Shown: positions 50,210-59,222, numbered from the stretch's first letter. The stretch: DNA of 64,000 bases from Sphingomonas sp. DG1-23 (GCF_030730875.1 NZ_JAVAMA010000009.1:175244-239243); one strand, 5' to 3'. Notes: generated by a model from the sequence alone, not told the origin. Numbers and translations: made by a program.

Positions 50210-52306
50210 ATGTCGCTCAATCACATCCTCGGATCCGCGGTTTCCGGCCTGGCAGCAGCCCAGGCCGGACTCCGCTCGGTTTCGAACAACATCGCCAATG
50301 TCGGCGTGTCGGGTTATGCGCGCGAGCGCGTCAACCTGACCACCGGCGTGGTCTCGGGCCAGATCGCCGGCGTGGTGGTAGGCGAGCCTTCGCGCGTCGC
50401 CGACCGCTTCCTCGAGGCCAATGTCTATCGCCGCGCGGGCGATTATGGCCGCGCGGACGTAACCGCCGGCTATCTCGACCGGCTCCAGTCGCTGCTCGGC
50501 CAGCCCGGCGCGGCGTCGGGACTTCCGGCGCGGCTCGATTCGATCACTGCCTCGGCAGTGGCGATGACCGGTTCGCAATCCTCGGCGCAGACCGTCGCGG
50601 TGTTCACCTCGGACGTGCAGGACGCGATCGATTCGATGCAGCAGCTGCAGACCGACGTGAGCGGGCTGCGCGGCGATGTCGAATCCGAGGTCGGCTACTC
50701 GGTCGACAAGATCAACAGCCTGCTCAAGCGCATCCACGACCTCAACGGCACCGTCGCCTCGGCGACCGGGCAGGGCCGGAATGTCGGCGGCGCCGCCGAT
50801 CAGCGGATGAGCGCGATCGAGGAACTGAGCGGCCTGATCGCCGTCAATGTCCGCGATCAGCCGGACGGCCGCGTCACGATCGAGACGGCCAATGGCGGCG
50901 TGCTGCTCGACAAGAAATTGCGCCAGCTTTCCTATCCCAATGGCGGCGCCGGCACTTCGCAGCCCACTTACCCCAATATCGAGATCCGCTTCGCCGAAGA
51001 CAGCGGTGCGATGGGTGCGGCGACAGGCGAGAAGCTCGATTCCGCGGCGGTCGGCGGCAAGCTCGGCGGCCTGCTCGATCTGCGCGATCGCGCATTGCCC
51101 GCGTTCAGCGAGCAGATGGGGGTGCTGTTCTCGGGGCTTTCCGAGGCGCTCAATTCGGTTTCCAACGCCGGCAGCACCGTGCCGCCGCCCGCAACCCTCG
51201 ACGGCCGCCAGACCGGTCTGGTCGGCGGCGACCGGCTCGGCTTCACTGGTGCCGCGACCTTTGCGGTGACCAAGGCCGACGGGACTCTGGTCGCCAAGAC
51301 CAGCGTGGACTTCAGCGCGATGCCCGCCGGCGCGACGATCAACGACATGGTGACGGCGATCAATGCCGGCCTCGGCGGCGCCGCGACCGCGAGCTTCACC
51401 GACGGCAAATTGAGCATCAAGGCGAACGGTGCCGGCAACGGCGTGGTCGTCGCGCAGAATGCAGCCAATCCGAGCGACCGCGCCGGCGTCGGCGTCTCGC
51501 AATATTTCGGCCTCAACGACATGGTTCGCAGCGATTCGAGTTCGCTGGTCCCCCCGGGTTTCGTGGCCAGCGACCCGCATGGCTTTGCCACCGGCGAAAC
51601 CGCGCAGATCACGCTGCGCGATGCCACCGGGCGTGCGCTGACCAGCTATACGCTGACTCCGACATCGGGCGGCGACGTCGGCGATCTGGTGTCCGAGCTC
51701 AACGCCAGCCCTCTGGGCGATTTCGGCGATTTCAGCCTCGACGATCGCGGCCGCATGCGCTTCGAGCCGACCGGCTCGCTGTCGGGCGCGACGCTTTCGG
51801 TTCCGTCGGATTCGACCGACCGCTTCGGCACCGGGCGCGGTTTCGCAGCGATGCTCGGCCTCACCGGCGCTTCGAGCGGGCTCGAGAATGCGCAGGTGCG
51901 CCCCGAAGTGCTCGCCAGCCCGGCGAAGCTGCCGTTGGCACGCTTTCAGGAGAATGCCGCGGTGGGCGCCAAGGCGCTCGGCGCGGGCGACACCCGCGGC
52001 GCGACTGCGTTCGTCGACAAGCTGGCCAGTGCGATCGACATGGGCAAGGACGGCACGACCACGATCGAGCGCTTCTCGAGCCTGCTGCTCGGCCGCGCCG
52101 GTCTCGAGGCGAGCCAGGCCGAGGGCAATCTGCTCGACGCCTCGGCGCGACGCGACGATGCAGTCAACCGCCGCGACAGCTTCTCGGGCGTCAATATCGA
52201 CGAGGAACTGGCGCAGATGGTGATCCTGCAGAACAGCTATTCGGCCGCCGCCCGGGTCATCTCCACGGCGTCGGAAATGTACGACACCCTGCTCAACATG
52301 GTCTGA
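50210..52306 (+). CDS. flgK: Hook-associated protein 1 FlgK
   Basis: 698 residues. FlgK forms the first hook-filament junction layer. The N-terminus SLNHILGSAVSGLAAAQAGLRSVSNNIANVGVSGYARERVNLTT and C-terminus SFSGVNIDEELAQMVILQNSYSAAARVISTASEMYDTLLNMV are the conserved D0 helices that are diagnostic of FlgK. The long central part (VVGEPSRVADRFLEANVYRRAGDYGRADVTAGYLDRLQSLLG and on) is typical of alphaproteobacterial FlgK. It lies in the flgE-flgK-flgL operon, 11 bp before flgL. Confidence 0.95.
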   Translation: MSLNHILGSAVSGLAAAQAGLRSVSNNIANVGVSGYARERVNLTTGVVSGQIAGVVVGEPSRVADRFLEANVYRRAGDYGRADVTAGYLDRLQSLLGQPGAASGLPARLDSITASAVAMTGSQSSAQTVAVFTSDVQDAIDSMQQLQTDVSGLRGDVESEVGYSVDKINSLLKRIHDLNGTVASATGQGRNVGGAADQRMSAIEELSGLIAVNVRDQPDGRVTIETANGGVLLDKKLRQLSYPNGGAGTSQPTYPNIEIRFAEDSGAMGAATGEKLDSAAVGGKLGGLLDLRDRALPAFSEQMGVLFSGLSEALNSVSNAGSTVPPPATLDGRQTGLVGGDRLGFTGAATFAVTKADGTLVAKTSVDFSAMPAGATINDMVTAINAGLGGAATASFTDGKLSIKANGAGNGVVVAQNAANPSDRAGVGVSQYFGLNDMVRSDSSSLVPPGFVASDPHGFATGETAQITLRDATGRALTSYTLTPTSGGDVGDLVSELNASPLGDFGDFSLDDRGRMRFEPTGSLSGATLSVPSDSTDRFGTGRGFAAMLGLTGASSGLENAQVRPEVLASPAKLPLARFQENAAVGAKALGAGDTRGATAFVDKLASAIDMGKDGTTTIERFSSLLLGRAGLEASQAEGNLLDASARRDDAVNRRDSFSGVNIDEELAQMVILQNSYSAAARVISTASEMYDTLLNMV

Positions 52307-52317
52307 TCGGAACCCTT

Positions 52318-53226
52318 ATGACCCGCGTAGCCACCATTCCGCTCCAGCGCACGATGTCGAGCGCGATCCAGCGCTCGCAGGAAGCGCTGGCGCTCACCCA
52401 GGAGCGCCTGTCCACCGGCAAGAAGGCGTCGGACTTCGCCGATCTCGGCACCGAGACGGTCCGCAACCTCTCGGCGCACAGCCTGCTCGCGCGGCAGGAC
52501 GCGCAGTCGACCGTGTCGAAGCGCGTCGGGACGACGCTGTCGCTGTATCAGGGGCATCTCGAAGGCATCGAGGACGCCGTCGGCGACCTCAAGACCGACA
52601 TCCTCAACGCGATCGGCACCGGCGACGTCGCTGGCCTGCAGGAAGCGATCGAGACGGCGTTCAGCCAGTATCGCACGTCGCTCAACAGCAGCGAGGGCGG
52701 CGCGCCGCTGTTCGCCGGTTCGCAGACCGACGGCCATCCGTTCACGCCGGATACGCTCGCCCAGGTCGCGACGACCAGCGTCGCCGACGCCTTCAAGGAC
52801 GACGGGGTCCGGTCGACCGCGCGCGTCGCCGATGGCGTCGACGTGACCTATGGCATCACCGCGAGCGCGGTGGGCAAGGATCTGTACGCGGCTTTCCAGA
52901 CGCTCGCCCAGGCCGGCACGATCGGCGGCAAGGCAACCCCCGCGCAGATGGACGCGCTCAAGCAGGCGGTGGGCCAGCTCGGCGCCGGCATCGACAGCCT
53001 GCGGGTGGTGAACGCCGACAATGGCCGCAAGCAGAACCAGGTCGAGACGCTGACCACGCGCGGCGAGCAGCGCTCGCTGCTGCTGGAGAGCGTGATCGAG
53101 ACCAACGAGGACGCCGATCTCGGCCAGGTCGCGCTCGATCTCGCCCAGCAGAAGACGATGCTGCAGGCGAGCTATTCGGTGTTCTCGCAGCTCTCCGACC
53201 TCAGCCTGGTCAGCTATATCCGCTGA
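52318..53226 (+). CDS. flgL: Hook-associated protein 3 FlgL
   Basis: 302 residues of the flagellin-related family. FlgL forms the second junction layer. The N-terminal helix RVATIPLQRTMSSAIQRSQEALALTQERLSTGKKASDFADLG and the C-terminal VIETNEDADLGQVALDLAQQKTMLQASYSVFSQLSDLSLVSYI are the flagellin-like coiled-coil ends. It is shorter than flagellin in the variable part. It is the last gene of the operon and is followed by a good terminator at 53252. Confidence 0.93.
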   Translation: MTRVATIPLQRTMSSAIQRSQEALALTQERLSTGKKASDFADLGTETVRNLSAHSLLARQDAQSTVSKRVGTTLSLYQGHLEGIEDAVGDLKTDILNAIGTGDVAGLQEAIETAFSQYRTSLNSSEGGAPLFAGSQTDGHPFTPDTLAQVATTSVADAFKDDGVRSTARVADGVDVTYGITASAVGKDLYAAFQTLAQAGTIGGKATPAQMDALKQAVGQLGAGIDSLRVVNADNGRKQNQVETLTTRGEQRSLLLESVIETNEDADLGQVALDLAQQKTMLQASYSVFSQLSDLSLVSYIR

Positions 53227-53251
53227 TCCGCCCGGGCGTTCGAAAATAGCG

Positions 53252-53289
53252 AAGGGCCTGCCGCACGCGCGGTGGGCCCTTTGTCTTTT
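53252..53289 (+). terminator. Rho-independent terminator after flgL
   Basis: AAGGGCC...GGGCCCTT, with an inner CCGC/GCGG pair, forms a strong hairpin followed by TGTCTTTTG, 25 bp after the flgL stop. Confidence 0.75.
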
Positions 53290-53318
53290 GCGGCAAAGGC
53301 GGTCTTGGTCGGTCTCGA

Positions 53319-53439
53319 ATCCTCCCCTGCAAGAGGTGGCATGCACAGCATGAAGGAGGGGGAGGAAGCACATCGGCGAGCGATGCGCTTCCTCCCCCTC
53401 CGTCGCCTGCGGCGACACCGCCCTCTTGCGGGGGAGGAT
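53319..53439. repeat. Dispersed palindromic repeat (REP-like), copy 3
   Basis: Left arm ATCCTCCCCTGCAAGAGG and right arm CCTCTTGCGGGGGAGGAT are inverted, with inner GGAGGGGGAGGAAG/CTTCCTCCCCCTCC pairs. It has the same architecture as the repeats at 20650 and 25964. It fills the gap between convergent flgL and the TPR gene. Confidence 0.8.
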
Positions 53440-53462
53440 CGGGAATGTTCTGTCTGGCCGCG

Positions 53463-55232
53463 TCAGGAAGCCGCGTCGAGCAGGTCGCCGGCCGCGCCGG
53501 CGGGGCTGGCTTGGGGGATCGCGGTCATCGCGGCGCCGATCGCGGCGGGATCGATGCTGCCGACCTTGTGAGTCAGCACGTCGAATGCCGAGCCGCTCGG
53601 CAAGGTCTTGAACGCGGCGGCATAGCGAGCGCGCAACGCCCCGAGCTGGTCCTCGCGGCCAAGCATCGCCAGCGCGACGGCCTGACGGAGGATCGCGGCC
53701 TGCGCGGGTTCGCTGAGGCCGGCCCTGGGCGCGGGCAGAGCGTTTTCGGTGACGAAATTGCCCCAATCCTTGACCTGCCAGCGCATCTCGGCGCGGATCG
53801 CGTGGGCGTCGGGCAGGCCGTCGAGCGCGGCCATCGCCGCGTCGACCTTGCCGAGCCGATGCAGCGCGATCGCCTCGACCCGCTTGCGATCGTGGCGCAT
53901 CGCGTCCGAATAGCTGGGCTGTTCGGTGGTGCGGATCGCCTCGAGCGCACGATCGGGACGGCCGGCGAGGATATGGAGCGACGCCACCTTGACCGAGAGT
54001 GGGCCCTGCGCGACGTCCTGCGCGCGCCGGGTGAGCTGATATTGCAGCAATTCGGCGGCGCGGGCGTAGAGCGAGGCGTCCTGCAGACGGCCGGCGAGAC
54101 GCAGCACCAGCGCGTCGCCCTCGGCGCCGGCGGGGGCGAGCTCGCGATAATCCCAATAGAGGCCGGCAGCCTCGGGCAGCGGCACGCCACTGTCGGGCGC
54201 GAGCGCGGCAGCGAGCGCCGCCTGCAGCTCGGCCAGCATCGGTGCGGCCTTGGTGCCGAGCTTGAAATAGCGGATCAGCGCGGCGCCGGCGCGGAGCTGG
54301 CCGCGCAGATCGTGTGCTTCGTTGGCGAGGCCGAGCTGGATCTCGAGCGCGCGACGTTCGATCGCGCCGCCACGCCAGCCGAAGCGCAGTGCGTCGAGCT
54401 GCTTGAGCGCGTCGGCGGGGGCGAGGCTGTGGGTGGCGAGGCCGGCCTCGATCGTGCCGAGCTTCGCCTGCGCCTTGATCTCGACGCCGCCGCTGACCGC
54501 GGCGCGCTCGAGACGGAGCTTGCCGCCCTGCGGATCGCCGGTGGCGACGAGCGCGCGTCCGCGCAGCACGTTGGCGTGAGGGTCCTGATCGCCGAACAGC
54601 TTGAGCCAGGCGAGCGCCGGGCCGGGCTGGCCGGCGTCGATCGCGGCGCCGGCGGCGGCGAGCACGAAGGGTGCGCGCGCATCGGGACTACGGCCGTTGA
54701 TCGCGGGTAGCGCGCAATTGACCTGGCGGACTGCGGCCTGCGCGTCGCCGGCATGGGCGAGTGCGCGCATCCGCCACGCACAGGCCTCGGGATTGGTCGC
54801 GAGTTCTTCGGCGGCGAGCGCCGACACCGCGTCCTCGTCGCGCTCGACAAGGGCGAAGGCGACGCCGCGGGCGAGCAGAAAGGGAGCGACGAGGCCGAGA
54901 TCGCGATCGCTGGACTGCATCACGTCGAGCACCCCGAGCGCATCGGCGCCGCGGCCTTCGCCGATCAGGCCGAGCGCATAGTTCCAGCGGCGCAGCTGGC
55001 GGTTCCCGGACCCCGAGGTCGCGAGCAATGCCCAGCCGGCCTCGCCGGTCTCGCCGCGCCAGCCCGAGGCGCCGGAAATCATCGGCATTTGCGCGAGTTC
55101 GGCCGCGAAGGGCGGTAGCGTCGCGGCGGCGGCGTTGACGCCGGCCTTGACTGCCGGCGCCGCGTCAGGGGCGGCGACGTGCGGCGTCGCCGTGGCAGCG
55201 CCGGCGAGCAAGGCGATGAGCGCGGTCCGCAT
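53463..55232 (-). CDS. Secreted TPR-like protein in the flagellar cluster
   Basis: 589 residues with a short signal-like N-terminus (RTALIALLAGAATATPHVA). The bulk is helical pairs resembling tetratricopeptide repeats: WNYALGLIGEGRGADALGVLDVMQSS, DAQAAVRQVNCALPAINGRSPD, GPALAWLKLFGDQDPHANVLRGRALVATGDPQGGKLRLERAAVSGG and SVKVASLHILAGRPDRALEAIRTTEQP. It is coupled to the small membrane protein upstream (TGATG overlap at 55232). Large TPR proteins of this kind recur in alphaproteobacterial flagellar loci and may work as periplasmic scaffolds, but no named family is recognised. Confidence 0.72.
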   Translation of the reverse strand: MRTALIALLAGAATATPHVAAPDAAPAVKAGVNAAAATLPPFAAELAQMPMISGASGWRGETGEAGWALLATSGSGNRQLRRWNYALGLIGEGRGADALGVLDVMQSSDRDLGLVAPFLLARGVAFALVERDEDAVSALAAEELATNPEACAWRMRALAHAGDAQAAVRQVNCALPAINGRSPDARAPFVLAAAGAAIDAGQPGPALAWLKLFGDQDPHANVLRGRALVATGDPQGGKLRLERAAVSGGVEIKAQAKLGTIEAGLATHSLAPADALKQLDALRFGWRGGAIERRALEIQLGLANEAHDLRGQLRAGAALIRYFKLGTKAAPMLAELQAALAAALAPDSGVPLPEAAGLYWDYRELAPAGAEGDALVLRLAGRLQDASLYARAAELLQYQLTRRAQDVAQGPLSVKVASLHILAGRPDRALEAIRTTEQPSYSDAMRHDRKRVEAIALHRLGKVDAAMAALDGLPDAHAIRAEMRWQVKDWGNFVTENALPAPRAGLSEPAQAAILRQAVALAMLGREDQLGALRARYAAAFKTLPSGSAFDVLTHKVGSIDPAAIGAAMTAIPQASPAGAAGDLLDAAS

Positions 55233-55495
55233 CAGCCGAGGCCCAGCGGACGCAGAACTGCGACGAGCACGCCGCCCGCCGCGCAGGCGAGCAGGAACAA
55301 ACCGGCGGGAAGCAAAGGAAGGGCGACCTTGCCGGCAGCGGCAACGGCGCTGGTGGCGACCGCAGTGCCGGCGCCACCGGTGACCTCGAACGAGTTCGTG
55401 TCGGCCTCGGCCGTCACCGCATTGCCGCGACGGCGGTCGGACGCGGACGGATCCTGGACGACGCGCATCCGTCCGGGACGTTGATCGTGACTCAC
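55232..55495 (-). CDS. Small membrane protein in the flagellar cluster
   Basis: 87 residues. A polar N-terminus (SHDQRPGRMRVVQDPSASDRRRGNAVTAEADTNSFEVTGG) precedes one or two hydrophobic segments (KVALPLLPAGLFLLACAAGGVLVAVL) ending at the C-terminus. It shares one base with the TPR gene start, so both are made together, and has a CTATAATAG box 23 bp upstream. It could anchor the TPR protein in the membrane; this is inference from coupling. Confidence 0.68.
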   Translation of the reverse strand: MSHDQRPGRMRVVQDPSASDRRRGNAVTAEADTNSFEVTGGAGTAVATSAVAAAGKVALPLLPAGLFLLACAAGGVLVAVLRPLGLG

Positions 55496-55517
55496 TGGGA
55501 CACCTTCTGGCTCATTT

Positions 55518-55534
55518 CATTCTATTATAGAGGC
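55518..55534 (-). promoter_or_regulatory. CTATAATAG promoter box between two divergent flagellar units
   Basis: GCCTCTATAATAGAATG on the minus strand, 23 bp before the small membrane protein start. Because CTATTATAG is itself nearly symmetrical, it might also serve the plus-strand gene at 55575. Confidence 0.5.
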
Positions 55535-55574
55535 ATGGGCGCGCACTTGACCGCCCGAGCCATGGAGTTTTGAC

Positions 55575-55985
55575 GTGCGTAGAGGTCTGGCCACGCTTGC
55601 GCTGATGATCGCGCTGGTGCCCCTCCCGGGCGGCGGGGCGCAGGCGTCCGGCGGCGGTGGCGCCGGTGCCGGGGGGCTCAACCTCGTGCCGATGGAAGAA
55701 ATGATCGTGCCGATCATCGAGGCCGACCGCATCGCCGGAAACATGCGCTTCAAGCTGGTGCTCGAGGCGCACGATGCCGCGACTGCCGCCAGTGCGACCG
55801 CGAGGATGCCCGAATTGCGCCAGACCACCGTCGCCGCCGCGCTGGAATTCGCCCGGCTCAATGCCTCGGGGCTGCGCGCGATCGACGCCGGGCGGCTCGA
55901 TCATGATCTGAACATCGCGCTCAAGGCCGCCGATCCGGGGCTGACCCGCGTGCTGATCGTCGAGATCGCCGCCGAGCATAATTGA
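55575..55985 (+). CDS. Secreted FliL-like protein
   Basis: 136 residues. A signal peptide (RRGLATLALMIALVPLPGGGAQA) is followed by a Gly-rich linker and LVPMEEMIVPIIEADRIAGNMRFKLVLEAHDAATAASATARMPELRQTTVAAALEFARLNASGLRAIDAGRLDHDLNIALKAADPGLTRVLIVEIAAEH. The beta-alpha pattern resembles the C-terminal domain of FliL (compare the true FliL at 58677-59222) but without a membrane anchor. The GTG start follows GGAG. Position in the cluster supports a motility role around the basal body; the FliL link is weak. Confidence 0.6.
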   Translation: MRRGLATLALMIALVPLPGGGAQASGGGGAGAGGLNLVPMEEMIVPIIEADRIAGNMRFKLVLEAHDAATAASATARMPELRQTTVAAALEFARLNASGLRAIDAGRLDHDLNIALKAADPGLTRVLIVEIAAEHN

Positions 55986-56138
55986 GGCGGCCGAAGGGCC
56001 GTGCGGTTGCGAGGGGAGGCGGGTACCTTCCGGAGCTGGAGTGCTTGTCTGCAATTGGGGCCTCAGCGGGCTGGCAGCTTTTGGCGCCCGCTCTGCCGGC
56101 CGCGGATAGCCAGTGTTGAGCAGCCGCTTCCGGCGTGT

Positions 56139-56208
56139 GCTCCTGCGAAGGCAGGAGCCCAGGATAGCGAAGGACTGCATAACCCCAGGAGCCTGCCTTC
56201 GCAGGAGC
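56139..56208. repeat. Pair of inverted CTCCTGCGAAGGCAGGAG repeats
   Basis: CTCCTGCGAAGGCAGGAG at 56140-56157 is itself a hairpin, and GCCTGCCTTCGCAGGAGC at 56191-56208 is its inverted copy. Elements with this core are widespread intergenic repeats in sphingomonads. Nothing else is seen in the 280 bp between the FliL-like and YnfA genes. Confidence 0.75.
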
Positions 56209-56266
56209 GGGGGATGGCAGCGACTGGGCGGTCCTCGCCGTTCCGCTTATAGCGTACTCCTGCGGG

Positions 56267-56599
56267 CTACACGCTTTGCCCGCCCCTCGGGCCGAACAAT
56301 ATGATAGCAGTGCCGGCGAGGCAGACTGCGGCGCCGATCAGGTCCCAGCGATCGGGCTTCGCCCCTTCGGCGAGCCAGAGCCAGGCTATCGCCGCGACGA
56401 TATAGACTCCCCCATAAGCGGCATAGGTGCGGCCGGCATGTTCGGCATCGACCAAGGTGAGCAGCCAGGCGAACAGACAGAGCGAGGCAATACCCGGCGC
56501 CACCCACCACGGCGATTTGTCCAGCCGCAGCCATGCCCAGAATGCGAAGCAGCCGGCGATCTCGGCCAACGCCGCGCCCAGATATGCGAGGGGTGTCAT
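56267..56599 (-). CDS. YnfA/UPF0060 family membrane protein
   Basis: 110 residues with four closely packed membrane helices: [64 protein letters not shown] and [19 protein letters not shown]. The [21 protein letters not shown]-like AAYGGVYI and [12 protein letters not shown] stretches are signature parts of YnfA, a small multidrug-resistance-like family of unproven substrate. ATG 56599 begins the first helix. It is a single gene and probably unrelated to motility. Confidence 0.9.
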   Translation of the reverse strand: MTPLAYLGAALAEIAGCFAFWAWLRLDKSPWWVAPGIASLCLFAWLLTLVDAEHAGRTYAAYGGVYIVAAIAWLWLAEGAKPDRWDLIGAAVCLAGTAIILFGPRGGQSV

Positions 56600-56667
56600 G
56601 GCCTGTTGTCGCAGGACCGCCCCGCACCGGCTAGGGGGCATCGGTGTCGACACGAAAATGTCGAAAG

Positions 56668-56695
56668 GGCCGGGGATCGCTCCCCGGCCTTTTTT
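56668..56695. terminator. Strong hairpin between motE and ynfA-like genes
   Basis: GGCCGGGGA-TCGC-TCCCCGGCC is a perfect 9-bp stem followed by T6 on the plus strand and by CTTTC on the minus strand. It lies 20 bp after the motE stop, so it should end the fliL-fliM-DUF6468-motE transcript despite the weaker minus-strand T-run. Confidence 0.75.
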
Positions 56696-56714
56696 GTCAT
56701 GCTTCGGCTGGCGG

Positions 56715-57275
56715 TTACTTGCGCGCGCGAGCGCCTCCCTGGGGCGGCGGTGCGGCCGCGGCCATGCGCGCCGATTTGCGGGCGAGCGCCATGCTGAGCG
56801 CCGCTGCCGCCTTGGGCGTCATCGCGGCCATGATCATCGCAGTCGAGCGTTCGCGCATGCGCTGCGCGACCTTCATCTGCACTTCCATGTCGAGCTGTTC
56901 GAAGACCACGGCGGCGGCTTTCGGCTTCATCGCCTGATAGATGCGGGCGAGTTCGTCGAACTGTGCCTCGGGCGCTTCGGCGACACCGGCGGCAGCGCCG
57001 GGGGCGGCTGCGACTTCGGCTTCCTTCTGGCGCGCTTCGAGATCGGCCTGGAGACGCGCCTGCGCCGCCTTGGTCGCCTGTTCGCGCAGATCGAGCCCGC
57101 GCTTGCGGCGCGCGGCGGCGGCATCGCGTTCGGCGATGTCCTGCTCGATCGAGCTGCCGAGCCGGGTCTTGGGCGTGCTGCTCTGGGTCGCGGTCGACGC
57201 GATCGTCGTGGCGTTGGCGACCACCGCCAGCGCCGAGGCGGCGGCGGTCATCAGCAGAAGGGAAGGGCGGGCCAT
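56715..57275 (-). CDS. MotE-family motility protein
   Basis: 186 residues. After a signal/anchor ([20 protein letters not shown]) a coiled coil ([44 protein letters not shown]) leads to a small helical domain [60 protein letters not shown]. This is the MgtE_N-like MotE domain. MotE is a periplasmic chaperone for the MotC stator-associated protein in rhizobia. It follows the DUF6468 gene with a one-base TGATG overlap. The motA/B genes are not in the window. Confidence 0.85.
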   Translation of the reverse strand: MARPSLLLMTAAASALAVVANATTIASTATQSSTPKTRLGSSIEQDIAERDAAAARRKRGLDLREQATKAAQARLQADLEARQKEAEVAAAPGAAAGVAEAPEAQFDELARIYQAMKPKAAAVVFEQLDMEVQMKVAQRMRERSTAMIMAAMTPKAAAALSMALARKSARMAAAAPPPQGGARARK

Positions 57276-57658
57276 CAGGCGAGCTCGGCTTCGGGCTTGG
57301 TCTCGGCTTCCTCGTCTTCGGAAGCTTCGATCGAGCGCACCGCATTGGCGAGGCTGACGGCGTTGACGACGCGCTCGCAGGCGGCGTCGGCGATGCCGAT
57401 CATGTCCGAAAGCTCGTCGCGCAGCCCGCGAGCCTGATCAACGAGACGGGCATGCTGGGCGCAATCGGTGCCGAGCGTGGACTTCATCTCCGAAAGGACC
57501 GAGCGGGCGCCGGCGGTCGCCTTTTCGAGCGCGGTCACCACTTCGGTGAGCGCGCCGTCCTTGACGGTGCGCAAGGACCGCATCATCCGGACGCTCTGCA
57601 CGAGCACGGCCATGCACAGGATCATCGTCAGCGCGTTGGCGAGAATGGCGAAGCTCAT
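57275..57658 (-). CDS. DUF6468-type flagellar membrane protein
   Basis: 127 residues. One N-terminal membrane helix (SFAILANALTMILCMAVLVQSVRMM) is followed by a helical cytoplasmic part (TEVVTALEKATAGARSVLSEMKSTLGTDCAQHARLVDQARGLRDELSDMIGIADAACERVV). This architecture and the position between fliM and motE match the uncharacterised DUF6468 family of alphaproteobacteria. ATG 57658 overlaps the fliM stop as ATGA. The function is unknown, but strict co-occurrence with fliM suggests a role in motor assembly or control. Confidence 0.78.
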   Translation of the reverse strand: MSFAILANALTMILCMAVLVQSVRMMRSLRTVKDGALTEVVTALEKATAGARSVLSEMKSTLGTDCAQHARLVDQARGLRDELSDMIGIADAACERVVNAVSLANAVRSIEASEDEEAETKPEAELA

Positions 57659-58680
57659 GATTTGGTCTTTCCCTGGGAGGAGACATCGTTGACGAGGCGC
57701 ACGGCGACCTTGCCGCGGCGCTGGCCGATCTGGGCCTGGGCGAGGGTGACGCCGCCACAGGCAAGGTCGAGCGCGTCGTCGGGGCTCTTGTGCAAGGCGA
57801 TCGTCTGGCCGACCTCGAGCGCCTTCAGTTCGGCGATGGCCATGGCCTTTTCGCCGAGCACGACGTTCACATCGACATTGGTCTTGCGGATCTCGGAAGC
57901 CATGTGCGCTTCCCAGATGCTGTCGCGGCCGCTCTTCTCGCCCATGAAGCGCTGGAGCAATTTGTGGCGGACCGGCTCGAGCGTCGCATAAGGGAACACG
58001 AGGGTGAATTCGCCGCCGCGGCCGAGCATGTCGACGCGGAAGGTGGCGATCGCGCAGATGTTCGAGGTGCCGGCGATTGCGGCGAAGCGCGGATTGCTCT
58101 CGATGCGCTCGAGGTCGATGTTGATGGGCTCGATCGGCTCGAACGCCGTCGAGAAATCCTTGAGCGCGAGCCCGAGCATCCGCGAGACCAGCCCGGTCTC
58201 GATCGTGGTGAAGGCGCGGCCGTCGATCAGCGTCGGCGAACCGCCGCCACGACCGCCGAGCAACGCGTCGACCACGGCATAGATCAGGCTCGATTCGACG
58301 GTGACGAGGCCGAAGCTCTCCCATTCCTGTACCTTGAACACGCCGACCATCGCCGGGAGCATCACGCGGTTCATGAACTCGCCGAAACGGATCGAAGTGA
58401 CGTTCTCGAGGCTGACGTCGATCGCGTCCGAAGTGAGGCTGCGCATCGAGCTGGCGAACGAGCGGACCATGCGATCGCAGACCACTTCGAGCATCGGCAG
58501 ACGCTCGTGGCTGATGACCGCGGACTCGATGACCGCACGGAGGCCTTTCTTCTTCGCGACCGGACCGCCGAGATCGCCGAACAATGCGTCGATGTCGGAC
58601 TGGTCGAAGCGGACATCGCCGTCGACGCCCATCGGCGCGACGGGCGGCTCGGGAAGGTCGAAATCGTCGAGATCGATCAT
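57655..58680 (-). CDS. fliM: Flagellar motor switch protein FliM
   Basis: 341 residues. FliM forms the middle of the C-ring. The N-terminal FDQSDIDALFGDL (about 25-37) is the CheY-phosphate docking motif. The middle CheC-like domain reads GLRAVIESAVISHERLPMLEVVCDRMVRSFASSMRSL, and SLIYAVVDALLGGRGG, RAFTTIETGLVSRML and VFPYATLEPVRHKLLQRFMG are highly typical. The SpoA domain ends it (VDVNVVLGEKAMAIAELKALEVGQTIAL). It overlaps fliL by four bases and the DUF6468 gene by four bases. Confidence 0.95.
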   Translation of the reverse strand: MIDLDDFDLPEPPVAPMGVDGDVRFDQSDIDALFGDLGGPVAKKKGLRAVIESAVISHERLPMLEVVCDRMVRSFASSMRSLTSDAIDVSLENVTSIRFGEFMNRVMLPAMVGVFKVQEWESFGLVTVESSLIYAVVDALLGGRGGGSPTLIDGRAFTTIETGLVSRMLGLALKDFSTAFEPIEPINIDLERIESNPRFAAIAGTSNICAIATFRVDMLGRGGEFTLVFPYATLEPVRHKLLQRFMGEKSGRDSIWEAHMASEIRKTNVDVNVVLGEKAMAIAELKALEVGQTIALHKSPDDALDLACGGVTLAQAQIGQRRGKVAVRLVNDVSSQGKTKS

Positions 58681-59222
58681 TGCTGGACCAGGTCCTGAAT
58701 GAGGATGTCCTTGACCATGCCCGGCCCGGCCACTTCGGTGGCGCGGACCAGCATCTCCTCCTTGATCCGGAAGACCGCGGCCGAACCGGCGAGATCTTCG
58801 GGACGCAGTTCGCGCAGGAAAGGCTGATAGGCGTCGAGGATCAAAGGCAGTTTATCCTTGAGCGTCTCGGGGGTGCCCTTGGCGCCCGGCACGATCATGA
58901 AGTGGATCTTGAGGAAGCGCGAGGCGCCGTCGGGCGAACGCAAATTCACCACCATCGCCGGTACGTCGACAAAGGCTTCCTTGCTCTTGCCCTCGGCATC
59001 GCCATGGCCGCCGCTTTCGCCTTCGGGCGCGGCTTCGCCATGCCCTTCGGCCGTGGTCTCGGCCTTGGCCGACCCGCCCGAGAGCATCATCGCGGCGCCA
59101 CCGCCGCCGCCGAGCAACAGCACGCCGGCAGCCGCTCCTATAATGATGAGCTTCTTCTTCGACTTCGGCGTGGCGGGCTTTGCGCCCTCTGCACCTTCTT
59201 CGACGATCTCGGGTGACGACAT
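58677..59222 (-). CDS. fliL: Flagellar basal-body protein FliL
   Basis: 181 residues. A single membrane helix (KKLIIIGAAAGVLLLGGGGGAAMML) near residues 23-48 is followed by a Gly/Glu/His-rich linker and the FliL stomatin-like domain: VDVPAMVVNLRSPDGASRFLKIHFMIVP, then LKDKLPLILDAYQPFLRELRPEDLAGSAAVFRIKEEMLVRATEVAGPGMVKDILIQDLVQQ. It stabilises the stators around the rotor. It is first in the fliL-fliM-DUF6468-motE operon, read from the divergent promoter region shared with flgF. Confidence 0.93.
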   Translation of the reverse strand: MSSPEIVEEGAEGAKPATPKSKKKLIIIGAAAGVLLLGGGGGAAMMLSGGSAKAETTAEGHGEAAPEGESGGHGDAEGKSKEAFVDVPAMVVNLRSPDGASRFLKIHFMIVPGAKGTPETLKDKLPLILDAYQPFLRELRPEDLAGSAAVFRIKEEMLVRATEVAGPGMVKDILIQDLVQQ

